From assembly GCA_014804365.1 (NCBI GenBank), contig JAAUZX010000032.1, positions 26,255-79,072 on the forward strand: DNA of 52,818 nucleotides, written 5' to 3'. Source of the DNA: Lachnospiraceae bacterium. Its GTDB lineage: Bacteria; Bacillota; Clostridia; Lachnospirales; Lachnospiraceae. Below, piece by piece: positions 8,189-17,098 of the stretch (positions are counted from its first letter, which is position 1; each line of letters starts with the position of its first letter). The position numbers and the translations under genes are program-made. The notes beneath the pieces were generated by a model. It was not told the DNA's origin and did not search any database. It was given only the letters and a program-made list of their open reading frames with translations.

Positions 8189-8956
8189 TCACCGCACTGT
8201 CTCCTGATCCTGATAGATCAGGTAGTCTCCCACTTGATCATACAGTGCAAAACCATAGTCTGACAGAGGCTCTGTCGTTTCTCTGTCCTCTTTTAACACC
8301 ACATAGGAACAGGGATATTGCCGCGTCAGCTCCACAAAACTCTCCGTCTCGATCACTTCCGCTTTCTCCATCGCCTCATACATGGCATGGTGATAATCCC
8401 ATCTGGCAATCAGCATTTCCCTGCCGTATGGCAGCTCAATTTTCGTGCTGTACTGTCTCACATAGTAAATCAGATCCGCCGGGACGAGTACGGTGATGCG
8501 CCCCACTTCCGGTTCGATCAGATCCACGATATCCACTGCCTCCTGCGGCAAATGATAGGCATTCTGCGCCTTCGTAATGTGCTCGCTGTCATAGACATAA
8601 TTGCCGCATGCTATAATTGCCACACTTATAACTACAAGTCCGATCCTGCGGTGTCTGCCGCACAACCGCATCATCCCATAGGTGCTGACTATGCTCATCT
8701 GCAAAAGCCATAACAGTCTGTAATAAGTCTCCGAATCATCCAGAACACGCACAAACACCTTGCGAAACAGCGGGCAGAAAAACAGCGCCAGCAGAAGAGT
8801 TGGCGCGTAGACAAAGATCGCACGCCGGCTCCTGTTCTTCTCCGTCAGCCACAGATACAGCAGGGCAAAGAGATAGATTCCCGCCAAATAACCGTTCTCA
8901 TGAAACCCCATATAATTTTTAAAGATTACCACACTCTCTAAAAAGATACCCCACAT
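8189..8956 (-). CDS. Membrane protein of unknown function with C-terminal soluble domain
   Basis: A 255-residue protein with about four to five N-terminal membrane segments (including the FCPLF and YYRLLWLLQM stretches) and a soluble C-terminal half with VPADLIYYVRQYS and LPYGREML. This arrangement resembles the C-terminal half of larger Lachnospiraceae membrane proteins of the DUF6077 type, whose N-terminal half matches the upstream gene. The start is supported by AGGGAG six bases before the ATG. The upstream gene lies in the same frame 111 bases away but is separated by two TAG stops. I take it as a free-standing gene; function unknown, probably glycan-related by context. Confidence 0.7.
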   Translation of the reverse strand: MWGIFLESVVIFKNYMGFHENGYLAGIYLFALLYLWLTEKNRSRRAIFVYAPTLLLALFFCPLFRKVFVRVLDDSETYYRLLWLLQMSIVSTYGMMRLCGRHRRIGLVVISVAIIACGNYVYDSEHITKAQNAYHLPQEAVDIVDLIEPEVGRITVLVPADLIYYVRQYSTKIELPYGREMLIARWDYHHAMYEAMEKAEVIETESFVELTRQYPCSYVVLKEDRETTEPLSDYGFALYDQVGDYLIYQDQETVR

Positions 8957-9067
8957 AAACTACTCCCTGTTTTGACAAAACATGCAAGCCCGCTTGTACA
9001 TAAACATCTTCACAGACATGGTTTTCGTACTACACAAAGGTGTACTGATGAACGCAATGCCGCAACA

Positions 9068-10231
9068 CTAAAACAGACCACTGTACGCCACGATCACATA
9101 GACCGCCATATATATGACATTCGGGATACACACCGCACCCATTTTAAGGATTACTCTGTAGTCCCGCTCCGTTATCGCCAGACAAAACGCCGTCAGCGCC
9201 ATCAGAATGCAGACAAGAAATACCGCAATGGAACTGCACACGCCCGCCGTCATATTAATACAGACAAACACAATCCACAGTCCGATATCTTCATGCCGTC
9301 TACCCGCCTTCCGAGGGGTTGTCCTTTTCTCTGTCACTTCCTTCTTCCCGTCATAAATCCACAGGAACATCCAGAACAGCGCCGGAATCACCAAGCAACC
9401 CGCCACCGCCTTGCCCTGCCATGTTCTGGTCAGGAAAAAAGTCTCGCTCGTATAGATCGACACATTTCCGAAAATCTGGAATATAGTCATCAGGATCATG
9501 AAAATCGACAGATTCTCCCGGCGAAACAGCCGCCGTCCGATCTCATAGTACACAAGATAACTAAGCGGGATCAGCACAAGCGGCATGATCGTGTGTGACA
9601 CGATCGTCGCATGAATGCGGCTCCGTACTGCCACAAAAGCGATCCACATCGGAAATACCGCAAGCGCATGGCGGACGTCCAGATCCGTGGGGCGTCCGGT
9701 ATATGGCAGAATGCGATACATCACATCGGCCTGTTGTGCAATCAGGGATTCCACCACATAATATGCATCATCGCCGTCGAAGGAAGCATATGCCACTGCC
9801 TTATACAGCTGGAAACCGAGCAGTATAAAGAACAGAAACCATTCGATCCGCTCCGCCCATGACATTCGTTTCACTTGCGCAGCCATCCACTCCTTTATTC
9901 GGTCTATAAAATTGACATTTGTGTCGTTTTTGCAACTTGTCTTATGCGACCTACGGTTCCGATACCATAGCCATAGCCCTGCCGCCGCACACAGGATACT
10001 CAATACCGCAAACAATACAGAAGCCACCTTAAAGTTATCATACTTCACGAAAAGCACCGCCGGGATCGCCACCACCTCGAATAACGCCCACATGCCGAAA
10101 TACCCCGCAAGCAGTATAAATCCGGGCCCACGCTTCTTAGCTGATATGAAATTCGCCGGTATCAGACCGATACAAAACGGTATGACCGCAAGCCAGAATA
10201 ACAGGCTGAATAAATTCAATATGCGTAACAT
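9068..10231 (-). CDS. Polytopic membrane protein, DUF6077-like
   Basis: About 387 residues with many membrane segments. Visible landmarks are FDGDDAYYV (acidic pair in an extracytoplasmic loop), PYTGRPTDLDVRHALAVFP, SHTIMPLVLIPLSYLVYY and TRTWQGKAVA, which match my memory of the DUF6077 family found in glycan loci. The acidic DD after a membrane segment recalls GT-C glycosyltransferases. The open frame extends to a TTG at 10249 overlapping the GT4 stop, but the ATG at 10231 has an AAAGGCGG site at good spacing and is preferred. Substrate unknown. Confidence 0.72.
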   Translation of the reverse strand: MLRILNLFSLLFWLAVIPFCIGLIPANFISAKKRGPGFILLAGYFGMWALFEVVAIPAVLFVKYDNFKVASVLFAVLSILCAAAGLWLWYRNRRSHKTSCKNDTNVNFIDRIKEWMAAQVKRMSWAERIEWFLFFILLGFQLYKAVAYASFDGDDAYYVVESLIAQQADVMYRILPYTGRPTDLDVRHALAVFPMWIAFVAVRSRIHATIVSHTIMPLVLIPLSYLVYYEIGRRLFRRENLSIFMILMTIFQIFGNVSIYTSETFFLTRTWQGKAVAGCLVIPALFWMFLWIYDGKKEVTEKRTTPRKAGRRHEDIGLWIVFVCINMTAGVCSSIAVFLVCILMALTAFCLAITERDYRVILKMGAVCIPNVIYMAVYVIVAYSGLF

Positions 10232-10245
10232 GATCCGCCTTTCTC

Positions 10246-11295
10246 TCAAATCCCCGCTTCTTCCAGAAATCGATCCGCTATATTCTTCAGGCCGTATCGC
10301 TTCGCAGCCTTCACGCCATTTGCCGAAAGTCCGTCTGCAAACGCGCAGTCACCTGCGATCTTTAACATGGCCTCCGCAAGCGCCTTTCGATCTCCCACCG
10401 GTGTCAGCAGACCGCTGCCCCCATCTTCTATATACATCCGCGAACCGCCCACCGGACAGTCCGTAGAGATCACGGGAACACCCATTGCCAATGCCTCTAT
10501 CATGGAATTGGATATGCCTTCATAATCCGATGACAGCACGAACATGGCGCTGTCTCTGATCTCCTGCTGTACATTAGGGGAGAACCCCCGAAAGACAACC
10601 ATGTCCCCGATCCCAAGCTCTCCGGCCTGCCGCCGCAGATCCTTGTCCAGCTCACCGACACCGAATATATGAAGCTCATATTCCGGATAACTCTTATGAA
10701 ATTCGGCAAAAGCATCTAACAATAATTTATGATTTTTCTGCGGTTCCAGTCTGCCCACCGAAACGATTCTTTTCTTCCGTTCTCCCCTGTAAGGCTCCGG
10801 CATATCGTCCGCGATCGGATTCGGGATAACCGCCGATTTTCGCTGCAGATCTTCCGCAAAGCACCGACGCATATCTTCCGTCTGCAATATCAGCTTTTCC
10901 GCCTTGCGATAGGACCAGTCACGAAGCCGCTGTCCCGTAATGCGGGTCGGGTCATTTCGCTCCGACACCAATAGTCTGTGAGGAATCCCCGCGGCGGCAA
11001 GCACTGAAAAAATGGTGCCTCTCACACAGAATGAGAAAATATAACAGTGCCTGTTCTTCCGGTAATACCGTCTCATTTTAAACAGCCTTTTGATCTGTAT
11101 GAGCGGATTCCCGTCCGAAGGCTGCCCAGCTATAAAAACTTCTATTCTATCATCCAGAGGATATGCCACATGATCTCCCGCAAACAGTAAGACCGCCACC
11201 TGATATCCTCTTTTCACATATTCATTCGCCAGCATCGCCACGACACGCTCCGAACCACCGCCCGGCATATCCGGCAGAACAAACACAATCTTCAT
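10246..11295 (-). CDS. GT4-family glycosyltransferase
   Basis: A 349-residue GT-B fold enzyme. The N-terminal MKIVFVLPDMPGGGSERV is the classical acceptor-side start, and the C-terminal half has VSVGRLEPQKNH and SSDYEGISNSMIEALAMG, the E-x7-E nucleotide-sugar binding motif of GT4. It is cytoplasmic, using a nucleotide-sugar donor. The closest recognisable types are GalNAc/GlcNAc-type transferases of exopolysaccharide loci, but the sugar cannot be assigned. A GAGGAA site precedes the ATG, and the gene follows the GT2 gene with a 3-base gap, so they are cotranscribed. Confidence 0.93.
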   Translation of the reverse strand: MKIVFVLPDMPGGGSERVVAMLANEYVKRGYQVAVLLFAGDHVAYPLDDRIEVFIAGQPSDGNPLIQIKRLFKMRRYYRKNRHCYIFSFCVRGTIFSVLAAAGIPHRLLVSERNDPTRITGQRLRDWSYRKAEKLILQTEDMRRCFAEDLQRKSAVIPNPIADDMPEPYRGERKKRIVSVGRLEPQKNHKLLLDAFAEFHKSYPEYELHIFGVGELDKDLRRQAGELGIGDMVVFRGFSPNVQQEIRDSAMFVLSSDYEGISNSMIEALAMGVPVISTDCPVGGSRMYIEDGGSGLLTPVGDRKALAEAMLKIAGDCAFADGLSANGVKAAKRYGLKNIADRFLEEAGI

Positions 11296-11298
11296 GAT

Positions 11299-12204
11299 CT
11301 ATTTCCTCTCATTTTCCCTTTTCCACTTATGATACAACAGTCCGGCCGGCAGCATTGACACTGCAAACAGCAGTTTCCGCGATGTTCCCGCATACAGCCT
11401 GCCGACAGGAATCCGTGCGAATCTGCCATAGATAATATACAACAGCATCATTTTCACTTTTACTTTCAGATATACGCCGTCGTCATCTAAATATACGGTC
11501 GAACGCTGCATCATTCCTCTCGGCGAATAGATCTTCATCGCACGGCCGGTTCTGGTAAGTCCGCCCTCCAGATATTCACCGATATAGATACATTTGTTGA
11601 TATGCACCATACGATACGGCCCCGACATCTGCATCCAGACCAGATCCTCCGGCAGAAATCTCTCCCCCTCATACTCCGGAAAGGGAAACTGCTTCAGAAT
11701 CCGGGTATAGAATACCTCTGCCTTGTCACCGCCTATGCCGCCGTTGATCCGAACATCACGATAGGTTGCTATCTCCTCGTCCTGCTTAAAATATGACGTG
11801 TTGACCCTCCCGTCCGGATAACATCGAAGAAAGGAATAGCCGCACAGCCCTTCCCTCCCTTTATACTTCTCATGATACGCAAGTATCATCTCCACCGCAT
11901 CATCAGGCAGATAATCGTCACTGTCCACAATAAAAGTCAATTCCGTATCGATCGTGGAAATTCCTGTATTTAACGCCCTGTGTTTACCGCCGTTCTCCCT
12001 ATGCAGATACCGAATCTTAACCTTTGACTGTGCGCAAAAGTCCTGTACCGTCTGCCTTGTCCGGTCCGTACTGCCGTCGTCTACAACCAGCCATTCAAAC
12101 TCCCGCACCGTCTGTCTTGTCAAGCTCTCATACAGATCCTTTAATCGATCCGCACGATTATAGGTCGGCGTTATGATCGTAACCGCTGCGGTTTCCTTAC
12201 CCAT
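11299..12204 (-). CDS. GT2-family glycosyltransferase
   Basis: About 301 residues, GT-A fold: VTIITPTYNRADRL at the start, VVDDGSTDRT, ENGGKHRALNTG and the DSDDYLPDDA metal-binding motif. It transfers a sugar from a nucleotide donor to a growing lipid-linked glycan in the cytoplasm. The frame opens at an ATG at 12240 with no ribosome binding site; the ATG at 12204 has GAGAGGA at about 10 bases and fits the family start, so I use 12204. It is the first gene of the operon running to 5267, with a promoter and leader hairpin upstream. Confidence 0.9.
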   Translation of the reverse strand: MGKETAAVTIITPTYNRADRLKDLYESLTRQTVREFEWLVVDDGSTDRTRQTVQDFCAQSKVKIRYLHRENGGKHRALNTGISTIDTELTFIVDSDDYLPDDAVEMILAYHEKYKGREGLCGYSFLRCYPDGRVNTSYFKQDEEIATYRDVRINGGIGGDKAEVFYTRILKQFPFPEYEGERFLPEDLVWMQMSGPYRMVHINKCIYIGEYLEGGLTRTGRAMKIYSPRGMMQRSTVYLDDDGVYLKVKVKMMLLYIIYGRFARIPVGRLYAGTSRKLLFAVSMLPAGLLYHKWKRENERK

Positions 12205-12247
12205 TCCTTTGCTATCCTCTCTTCGCATTCTCCCAAACATGACTTAG

Positions 12248-12284
12248 TTATACTTAGGCGGCGTTCTCTGACGCCTTAGTATAA
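12248..12284 (-). promoter_or_regulatory. Inverted repeat in the leader of the GT2 operon
   Basis: 13-base arms TTATACTTAGGCG (12248-12260) and CGCCTTAGTATAA (12272-12284), one mismatch, 11-base spacer. It lies just downstream of the predicted -10 and before the start codon, so it would be a hairpin at the very 5' end of the mRNA or an operator. Confidence 0.6.
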
Positions 12285-12295
12285 CTTCATGTTTT

Positions 12296-12324
12296 AGTAT
12301 ACCATACTGTACAATTTCCCGCAA
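12296..12324 (-). promoter_or_regulatory. Promoter of the minus-strand GT2-GT4-MBOAT operon
   Basis: Minus strand: TTGCGG (12319-12324), 17-base spacer, TATACT (12296-12301). It is positioned to drive the genes from 12204 down to 5267. Confidence 0.55.
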
Positions 12325-12409
12325 ATATGGTACACTGATGTCTGTCGGAGTCATTCGTCGGCCAGCATGCCGTCAGATGCGAACAACAATACAGAGTGCG
12401 AGGTATTCC

Positions 12410-13960
12410 ATGAAAAAAGTATACATTATCGGCGCAGGACCTGCCGGTCTCACCGCCGCGTATGAGTTATTAAAGCAAAGCAAAGATTATGAGGTCGTTG
12501 TGCTGGAAGAAAGCGATGCCATGGGCGGCATCTCCAAGACCGTAAACTATAAAGGCAACCGCATGGATATGGGCGGACACCGTTTCTTCTCCAAAGTACC
12601 GGAAGTAAACGAATGGTGGAACAATATGCTGCCTCTGCAGGGCGCGCCGACTTATGACGATATTGTCCTGGATCGTAAGATGCCCCTTGCTCCCGGCGGT
12701 CCCGATCCGGAGAAGGAAGACCGGGTCATGCTGCGCCGTCACAGAGTTTCGCGCATTTACTACAACAAGAAATTTTTTGATTATCCGATTTCTTTTAAAC
12801 TGGAAACTTTCACGAATCTGGGACTGATTACCGACATTCAGGCAGGTTTTAGCTACTTAGCTTCCGTTATTCACAAAAGAGAGGAAAACTCCTTAGAAGA
12901 TCTTTATATCAATCGCTTCGGAAAAAAGCTGTACTCCATCTTTTTTGAATACTATACAGAAAACCTCTGGGGCAGACATCCGAGTGAGATTGCATCTGAC
13001 TGGGGTAATCAGCGCGTAAAGGGACTATCCATTGCTGCAATCATAAAGGACATGTTCTCTAAAATACTACCCGGTAAGAAAAACCGCAAAGTCGAAACTT
13101 CTTTGATTGAAGAATTCAGCTATCCGAAACTCGGTCCCGGTCAGTTATGGGAAGTAACGGCAGAAGAAATCAAAAAACTGGGAGGCACGATCCTCACCGG
13201 CTGCAAAGTTACAAAACTACATAAAAATAATGACGGTCACATCACTTCACTGACCTATGAAACCAATGGGGAAGAAAAAATTGCAGACGGAGATATTTTC
13301 ATTTCTTCCATGCCTGTCAAAGACTTAGTCGCAGGCATGAACGACGTGCCGCCTGAACCCGCCAGAATTGCCGCCGGACTTCCTTATCGCGACTATATGA
13401 CAGTCGGTCTCCTGCTGCCGAAACTCAATCTGAAAAACAAAACAAAACTGAAGACCATAAGCAATATCGTTCCCGACTGCTGGGTCTATGTGCAGGACCG
13501 TTCCGTACAGCTCGGACGTTTTCAGATTTACAATAACTGGTCGCCCTACATGATTAAAGATTTAGAAAATACCGTCTGGATCGGTTTGGAATATTTTGTC
13601 TCTGAAGGTGATAAATACTGGACAATGCCTGACGAAGAATTTACAAAGTTTGCCGTAAACGAAATTCTCAGTATGGGACTGATCGACAGCCCCAATGACG
13701 TAATGGACTCCCACGTGGAGCGTGTGAAGAAAGCATACCCTGCCTACTTCGATACATACAAAGAGATCGATACGCTGGTAGACTATCTGAAGACCATCGA
13801 CAATCTCTACTGTGTAGGACGTAACGGCCAGCACCGCTACAACAATATCGACCACTCCATGGTCACCTCTTTTGAGACAGTTAAGAATATCATAAACGGT
13901 ATTGAGAACAAGGATAACATCTGGAGCGTGAATACCGAGAAAGAATATCACGAATCGTAA
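12410..13960 (+). CDS. FAD-dependent oxidoreductase, UDP-galactopyranose mutase-like
   Basis: A 516-residue flavoprotein of the amine oxidase/protoporphyrinogen oxidase fold. Residues 3-30 ([17 protein letters not shown]) form the FAD dinucleotide-binding motif, with [11 protein letters not shown] as the adenosine ribose-binding strand, then [11 protein letters not shown] and GPGQLWE. The C-terminal part has [19 protein letters not shown], typical of Glf-like proteins. Such enzymes are found in glycan loci and may ring-contract or otherwise rearrange nucleotide or lipid-linked sugars. It is longer than classical Glf (about 380), so UGM activity is uncertain. The frame opens at 12338, but the ATG at 12410 has a GCGAGG site and begins the family sequence. 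It is monocistronic and divergent from the GT2 operon. Confidence 0.85.
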   Translation: MKKVYIIGAGPAGLTAAYELLKQSKDYEVVVLEESDAMGGISKTVNYKGNRMDMGGHRFFSKVPEVNEWWNNMLPLQGAPTYDDIVLDRKMPLAPGGPDPEKEDRVMLRRHRVSRIYYNKKFFDYPISFKLETFTNLGLITDIQAGFSYLASVIHKREENSLEDLYINRFGKKLYSIFFEYYTENLWGRHPSEIASDWGNQRVKGLSIAAIIKDMFSKILPGKKNRKVETSLIEEFSYPKLGPGQLWEVTAEEIKKLGGTILTGCKVTKLHKNNDGHITSLTYETNGEEKIADGDIFISSMPVKDLVAGMNDVPPEPARIAAGLPYRDYMTVGLLLPKLNLKNKTKLKTISNIVPDCWVYVQDRSVQLGRFQIYNNWSPYMIKDLENTVWIGLEYFVSEGDKYWTMPDEEFTKFAVNEILSMGLIDSPNDVMDSHVERVKKAYPAYFDTYKEIDTLVDYLKTIDNLYCVGRNGQHRYNNIDHSMVTSFETVKNIINGIENKDNIWSVNTEKEYHES

Positions 13961-13988
13961 GATAACCATTCCGCTATTCTCACTACCA

Positions 13989-14163
13989 GCGCAGACAGGA
14001 GTTAATTTCTTAAGGAACCCCTAGAACATGTTTAAATCCTTCGGATTAAAACGGCCGGCACTTAGTGAGGTTCAAAGTTGCGAAGCAACTTTCGAGCTTA
14101 GTGTCTGCTACGCTGTGAAAGGAGCGAAAGCGCGGTTCCGTAGAAATTAACTTCTGTCTGCGC
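13989..14163 (+). repeat. Palindromic structured element, copy A
   Basis: A 175-base intergenic element bounded by 22-base inverted arms (13989-14010 and 14142-14163; 21 of 22 pair; left end GCGCAGACAGGAGTTAA). Inside are a perfect hairpin AAAGTTGC-GAA-GCAACTTT (14074-14092), a flanking CACTTAG/CTTAGTG stem, a C(TTCG)G-type loop near 14039-14044 and a GCGAAAGC (GNRA-like) loop near 14124. It matches copy B at 17099 in sequence and fold. It lies between convergent genes, so it could also end transcription. Type (MITE-like DNA or RNA) is open. Confidence 0.85.
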
Positions 14164-14181
14164 GTCCGTATTCGATTCCGT

Positions 14182-15366
14182 TCATGCCACATCATGCCGC
14201 CTATACACATGATTACCGATAATCACTATCATCCCTAGGATCAACAGAAAATAAAAGCTGATTCCCCGCGTCACATACAACGAGGGCATCAGAGTTCCGC
14301 CCGTAAAGACTGCACCGAAGATACCCCGATACATGAGTTCCGTGATTCCCTGCGCTCCCGGCACCGGCAGCATATCCACCGCAATATAGACCGATGCCTG
14401 CAGCATGATCACCGTCATGGCATCTACCCCTTCCAGCGAAAATCCCCGATAAATAATCCATGTCAGAATAAAGACACTGCACCGCTGCAAAAGTGTGAAC
14501 AGGCACACATTCCATACTTTTCCCTTATGTTCTAACAGAAACCGCACGGCATTCTGATAGCCGCCGATGAACCTCTCAATCTTGTCCTTTCTTACTACCG
14601 AAGGCTTCATGATTCTGACTTTTACAAGCAGTTCTTCTATTCTCACGATCACACTTTTAATTCCTCCGGGCGCAAGCATAACCGCCAGCAGGATCACCAC
14701 CAGCGTTAGATTTAAGCACAGCCCCAGAAGGAACAGCGGATAATACCCCTGCAGATAACCTTTCAGCGGTTTATGCCAGAAAAACAGGATTCCGATACCG
14801 ATCACCACCAGCACAAATTTATAGATAAGCGCCACGGTCATCAATACTACCGACGACTCTGACAGGCTGTTTCTGTCTTTGCACATATAGTAAAGCTGCA
14901 TCGGCTGCCCGCCCGTAGCGGAGGGCGTGATCCCAGAATAGAAAAAACCGATGAAAGAATAGGAAATACACTTGAGCAGTCCGCTCTTACCGTCCATAGC
15001 CCGCAACAGATAGTAAATCATGATTCCCTCCGCACTGACAAAAAACACCGCTGTCATAAGCGCGGCAAACAACGCCGCAGGCGACAGCCTACGAAGCGCC
15101 GCCGCAACCTGACCCATATCCTGTCCATGGAAAACCGTATAGAAGGATAAGCCCATAACAAGCAGGAAGAAGGCTCCTTCCAAAACCCTCTTTCTCTTTG
15201 CCGCTATCCCCTTACCATTTCCAGTATCTACCGGCATGTTTTCCTGATGATTTACGTCCATTATATCTTCACTCCGTCGCTGCCCGTTCATGATGTCTTC
15301 TTTCTGTTGATTTTCTGATGGTACATTCTTTATCATTCTCCCGATTGTCCTGTTCTCCACCGACAC
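14182..15366 (-). CDS. Flippase-like integral membrane protein (LPG synthase TM / AglD family)
   Basis: Up to 394 residues. After a polar N-terminus (about 60 residues) come seven to eight membrane helices with the family signature GFFYSGITPSATGGQPMQ and VPGAQGITELMYRG near the C-terminus. This domain is the membrane part of MprF and of stand-alone proteins implicated in lipid or lipid-linked glycan flipping. There is no C-terminal aminoacyltransferase domain, so it is not MprF itself. The listed start is a GTG with a poor ribosome binding site; an ATG at 15261 with GGAG at about 10 bases is a good alternative giving a shorter tail. It is the last gene of a three-gene block flanked by two palindromic elements. 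Confidence 0.85.
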   Translation of the reverse strand: MSVENRTIGRMIKNVPSENQQKEDIMNGQRRSEDIMDVNHQENMPVDTGNGKGIAAKRKRVLEGAFFLLVMGLSFYTVFHGQDMGQVAAALRRLSPAALFAALMTAVFFVSAEGIMIYYLLRAMDGKSGLLKCISYSFIGFFYSGITPSATGGQPMQLYYMCKDRNSLSESSVVLMTVALIYKFVLVVIGIGILFFWHKPLKGYLQGYYPLFLLGLCLNLTLVVILLAVMLAPGGIKSVIVRIEELLVKVRIMKPSVVRKDKIERFIGGYQNAVRFLLEHKGKVWNVCLFTLLQRCSVFILTWIIYRGFSLEGVDAMTVIMLQASVYIAVDMLPVPGAQGITELMYRGIFGAVFTGGTLMPSLYVTRGISFYFLLILGMIVIIGNHVYRRHDVA

Positions 15367-15369
15367 CGG

Positions 15370-15951
15370 TTACAGCCATGCCGCAACGGTACCCTTTTGC
15401 ACACAAACCCGCTCTGTCTGCTCCGCCCGTGCCGTAAGTTCCGCCAGACTTCCTTCGAACACGATCCGCTGATCGGGATAGAGACAGAAGTCTTTGGGCG
15501 TCACAAGGGAAAAATGTTTGTCAAACATACTGATTCCGTTTTCCGTAAGCACTTTGGCAATATAAGAGGAACAGGTATAGTGCCTCTTCTGATAAAAAGG
15601 AATTCCCAGCACGATAAAGAAAAGCCCCAGCACTGCATAATGATAATGCCACCGCCGGTCGTAATCCCGCTCAAGCCGCCGTCTTATTGCCGCCTTCTGT
15701 GCCTCGCTGCAGGTCAGCTCGCTGACCCTGTAATCCGCCGTCGGGAATGCCCTCAGTATCTTCTCCTTATCTTCCTTCTCGAAGCCTGCGGACAGCGGAA
15801 TCCGCGGATTTCTCCTCCCGAAGCTGTACGCCTCTGTAAGCTGCTCGTCCATAGCAAGCACCACATGTATGTATTTCTGTTTCAAAAAACGACGAATCAA
15901 ATACGCAAGTATCCCCGGCGTATCCACCATCGCAATATAAATATGCGCCAT
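15370..15951 (-). CDS. Permuted papain-like (NlpC/P60-related, YiiX-type) hydrolase
   Basis: 193 residues. YIHVVLAMDEQLTEAYSFG holds the candidate His29, and HYTCSSYIAKVL the candidate nucleophile Cys127. His before Cys is the order of circularly permuted NlpC/P60-like enzymes. A hydrophobic stretch (about 106-118) lies between. The family cleaves amide or ester bonds in peptidoglycan, lipids or peptides; no substrate can be named. It sits 3 bases upstream of the flippase-like gene and 22 bases downstream of a GT2 gene, so the three are probably cotranscribed and act in one pathway. Confidence 0.72.
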   Translation of the reverse strand: MAHIYIAMVDTPGILAYLIRRFLKQKYIHVVLAMDEQLTEAYSFGRRNPRIPLSAGFEKEDKEKILRAFPTADYRVSELTCSEAQKAAIRRRLERDYDRRWHYHYAVLGLFFIVLGIPFYQKRHYTCSSYIAKVLTENGISMFDKHFSLVTPKDFCLYPDQRIVFEGSLAELTARAEQTERVCVQKGTVAAWL

Positions 15952-15973
15952 ATTGATATACTTCCTTATCTAC

Positions 15974-17044
15974 TCACTGAAACTGATAGATCTTCCTTGC
16001 CGCACGGTATCCGCCCTTGGTCAGCATACCGCCCAGCCTGCCGGGCAGATAAGTGAGCCCGCTCAACGTCGTATACTTTAACCGGTAGTACAGTCTGACA
16101 TTTTCCTCTTTAACATGATCCCAGAGCTGTTTCCGCTTCCCGTAAGCTTCCTGCGAATTGATCAGCAGCAAATGTATGGAAGAGATCGCCATCATAATGG
16201 ATATGTTGCGGCACATGTACTCCGCCAGCTTCGGGTATACATCTTTCACTTCGTTCAGATCCACGCACTTGGAGACGATCTTAGTCACCTTGATCTGCTG
16301 GTCAATGCGGCTCATCAGAACCTTTTCATTGACAGACTGGTCCTCCCTGCCGATATAGTAATGATACAGATCGATATCCATATAATAGATATGTCTCACA
16401 TAAGGCAGCGGTTTATAGGCAAAGATATTATCCACATAGAACGTATGCTCCGGCAGCACCACGTCCGCCCTGCGCAGCAACTCGGTCCGAAAGATAAGAG
16501 CATGCATAATCAGATACTGTGATGTATGAAATCTTCCGATATCGTTCCAGTCACAGGTTTCCTCTACCGGAAATACATTTCTGTAATGCATAACATGATA
16601 AGTGCCCTCATCCAGATGATCATAGATATAATTACAGACAAACAGATCCGGAATGCTGCCCACAAGCCCGGCTTCCTTTAAAGTACAGAATCTTTTGATC
16701 CGATACAGCAATTCGTCGTAAGCCCCCGCATCCAGCCAATCGTCCGAATCCACTACCTTGAAAAACATGCCGCGTGCCAGCTCCAGCCCTTTATTGACTC
16801 CCGAACCGTGTCCGCCGTTCTCTTTATGCACCGCTCTGACGATTCCCGGATACAGCCTCTCATAATAATCCGCGATCTCCCCTGTGCCATCCGTAGAGCC
16901 ATCGTTTACAATGATAATCTCGACATCCTCCCCGCCCACAAGCAGCGATTCGATACACCGCTTCATATAATCCTGTGAATTGTAGCACGGTACCGTAAAT
17001 GTTATGTACTTTGTCTCACTATTTTCTTTTTTCATATTCTGCAT
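15974..17044 (-). CDS. GT2-family glycosyltransferase
   Basis: 356 residues: YITFTVPCYNSQDYMKRC, IIVNDGSTDGTGEIA, ENGGHGSGVNKG and the metal-binding VDSDDWLDA make a GT-A fold glycosyltransferase. The C-terminal 120 residues are helical and basic, probably membrane-associated. The ATG at 17044 has GGAGG seven bases upstream, which supports this start over the internal MKKEN. It heads the block with the permuted hydrolase and flippase-like protein; copy B of the palindromic element lies 55 bases upstream. Confidence 0.92.
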   Translation of the reverse strand: MQNMKKENSETKYITFTVPCYNSQDYMKRCIESLLVGGEDVEIIIVNDGSTDGTGEIADYYERLYPGIVRAVHKENGGHGSGVNKGLELARGMFFKVVDSDDWLDAGAYDELLYRIKRFCTLKEAGLVGSIPDLFVCNYIYDHLDEGTYHVMHYRNVFPVEETCDWNDIGRFHTSQYLIMHALIFRTELLRRADVVLPEHTFYVDNIFAYKPLPYVRHIYYMDIDLYHYYIGREDQSVNEKVLMSRIDQQIKVTKIVSKCVDLNEVKDVYPKLAEYMCRNISIMMAISSIHLLLINSQEAYGKRKQLWDHVKEENVRLYYRLKYTTLSGLTYLPGRLGGMLTKGGYRAARKIYQFQ

Positions 17045-17098
17045 GTCCTAACCTCCGTAATTTTGTGTTCACTACTATTCAAACATATCTACTACCTA

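Noticed and set aside
8957..9067. Gap between the two membrane genes as a recent pseudogene scar
   Set aside because: The in-frame translation of the gap contains two stops and does not look like membrane protein. The downstream gene has its own good ribosome binding site.
12410..13960. Naming the flavoprotein Glf outright
   Set aside because: It is about 130 residues longer than classical UDP-galactopyranose mutase, so only similarity can be claimed.
14011..14141. Copy A read as a plain rho-independent terminator
   Set aside because: No T-run follows the stems, it is far longer than a terminator, and a matching copy occurs in a non-convergent gap. It may still stop transcription secondarily.
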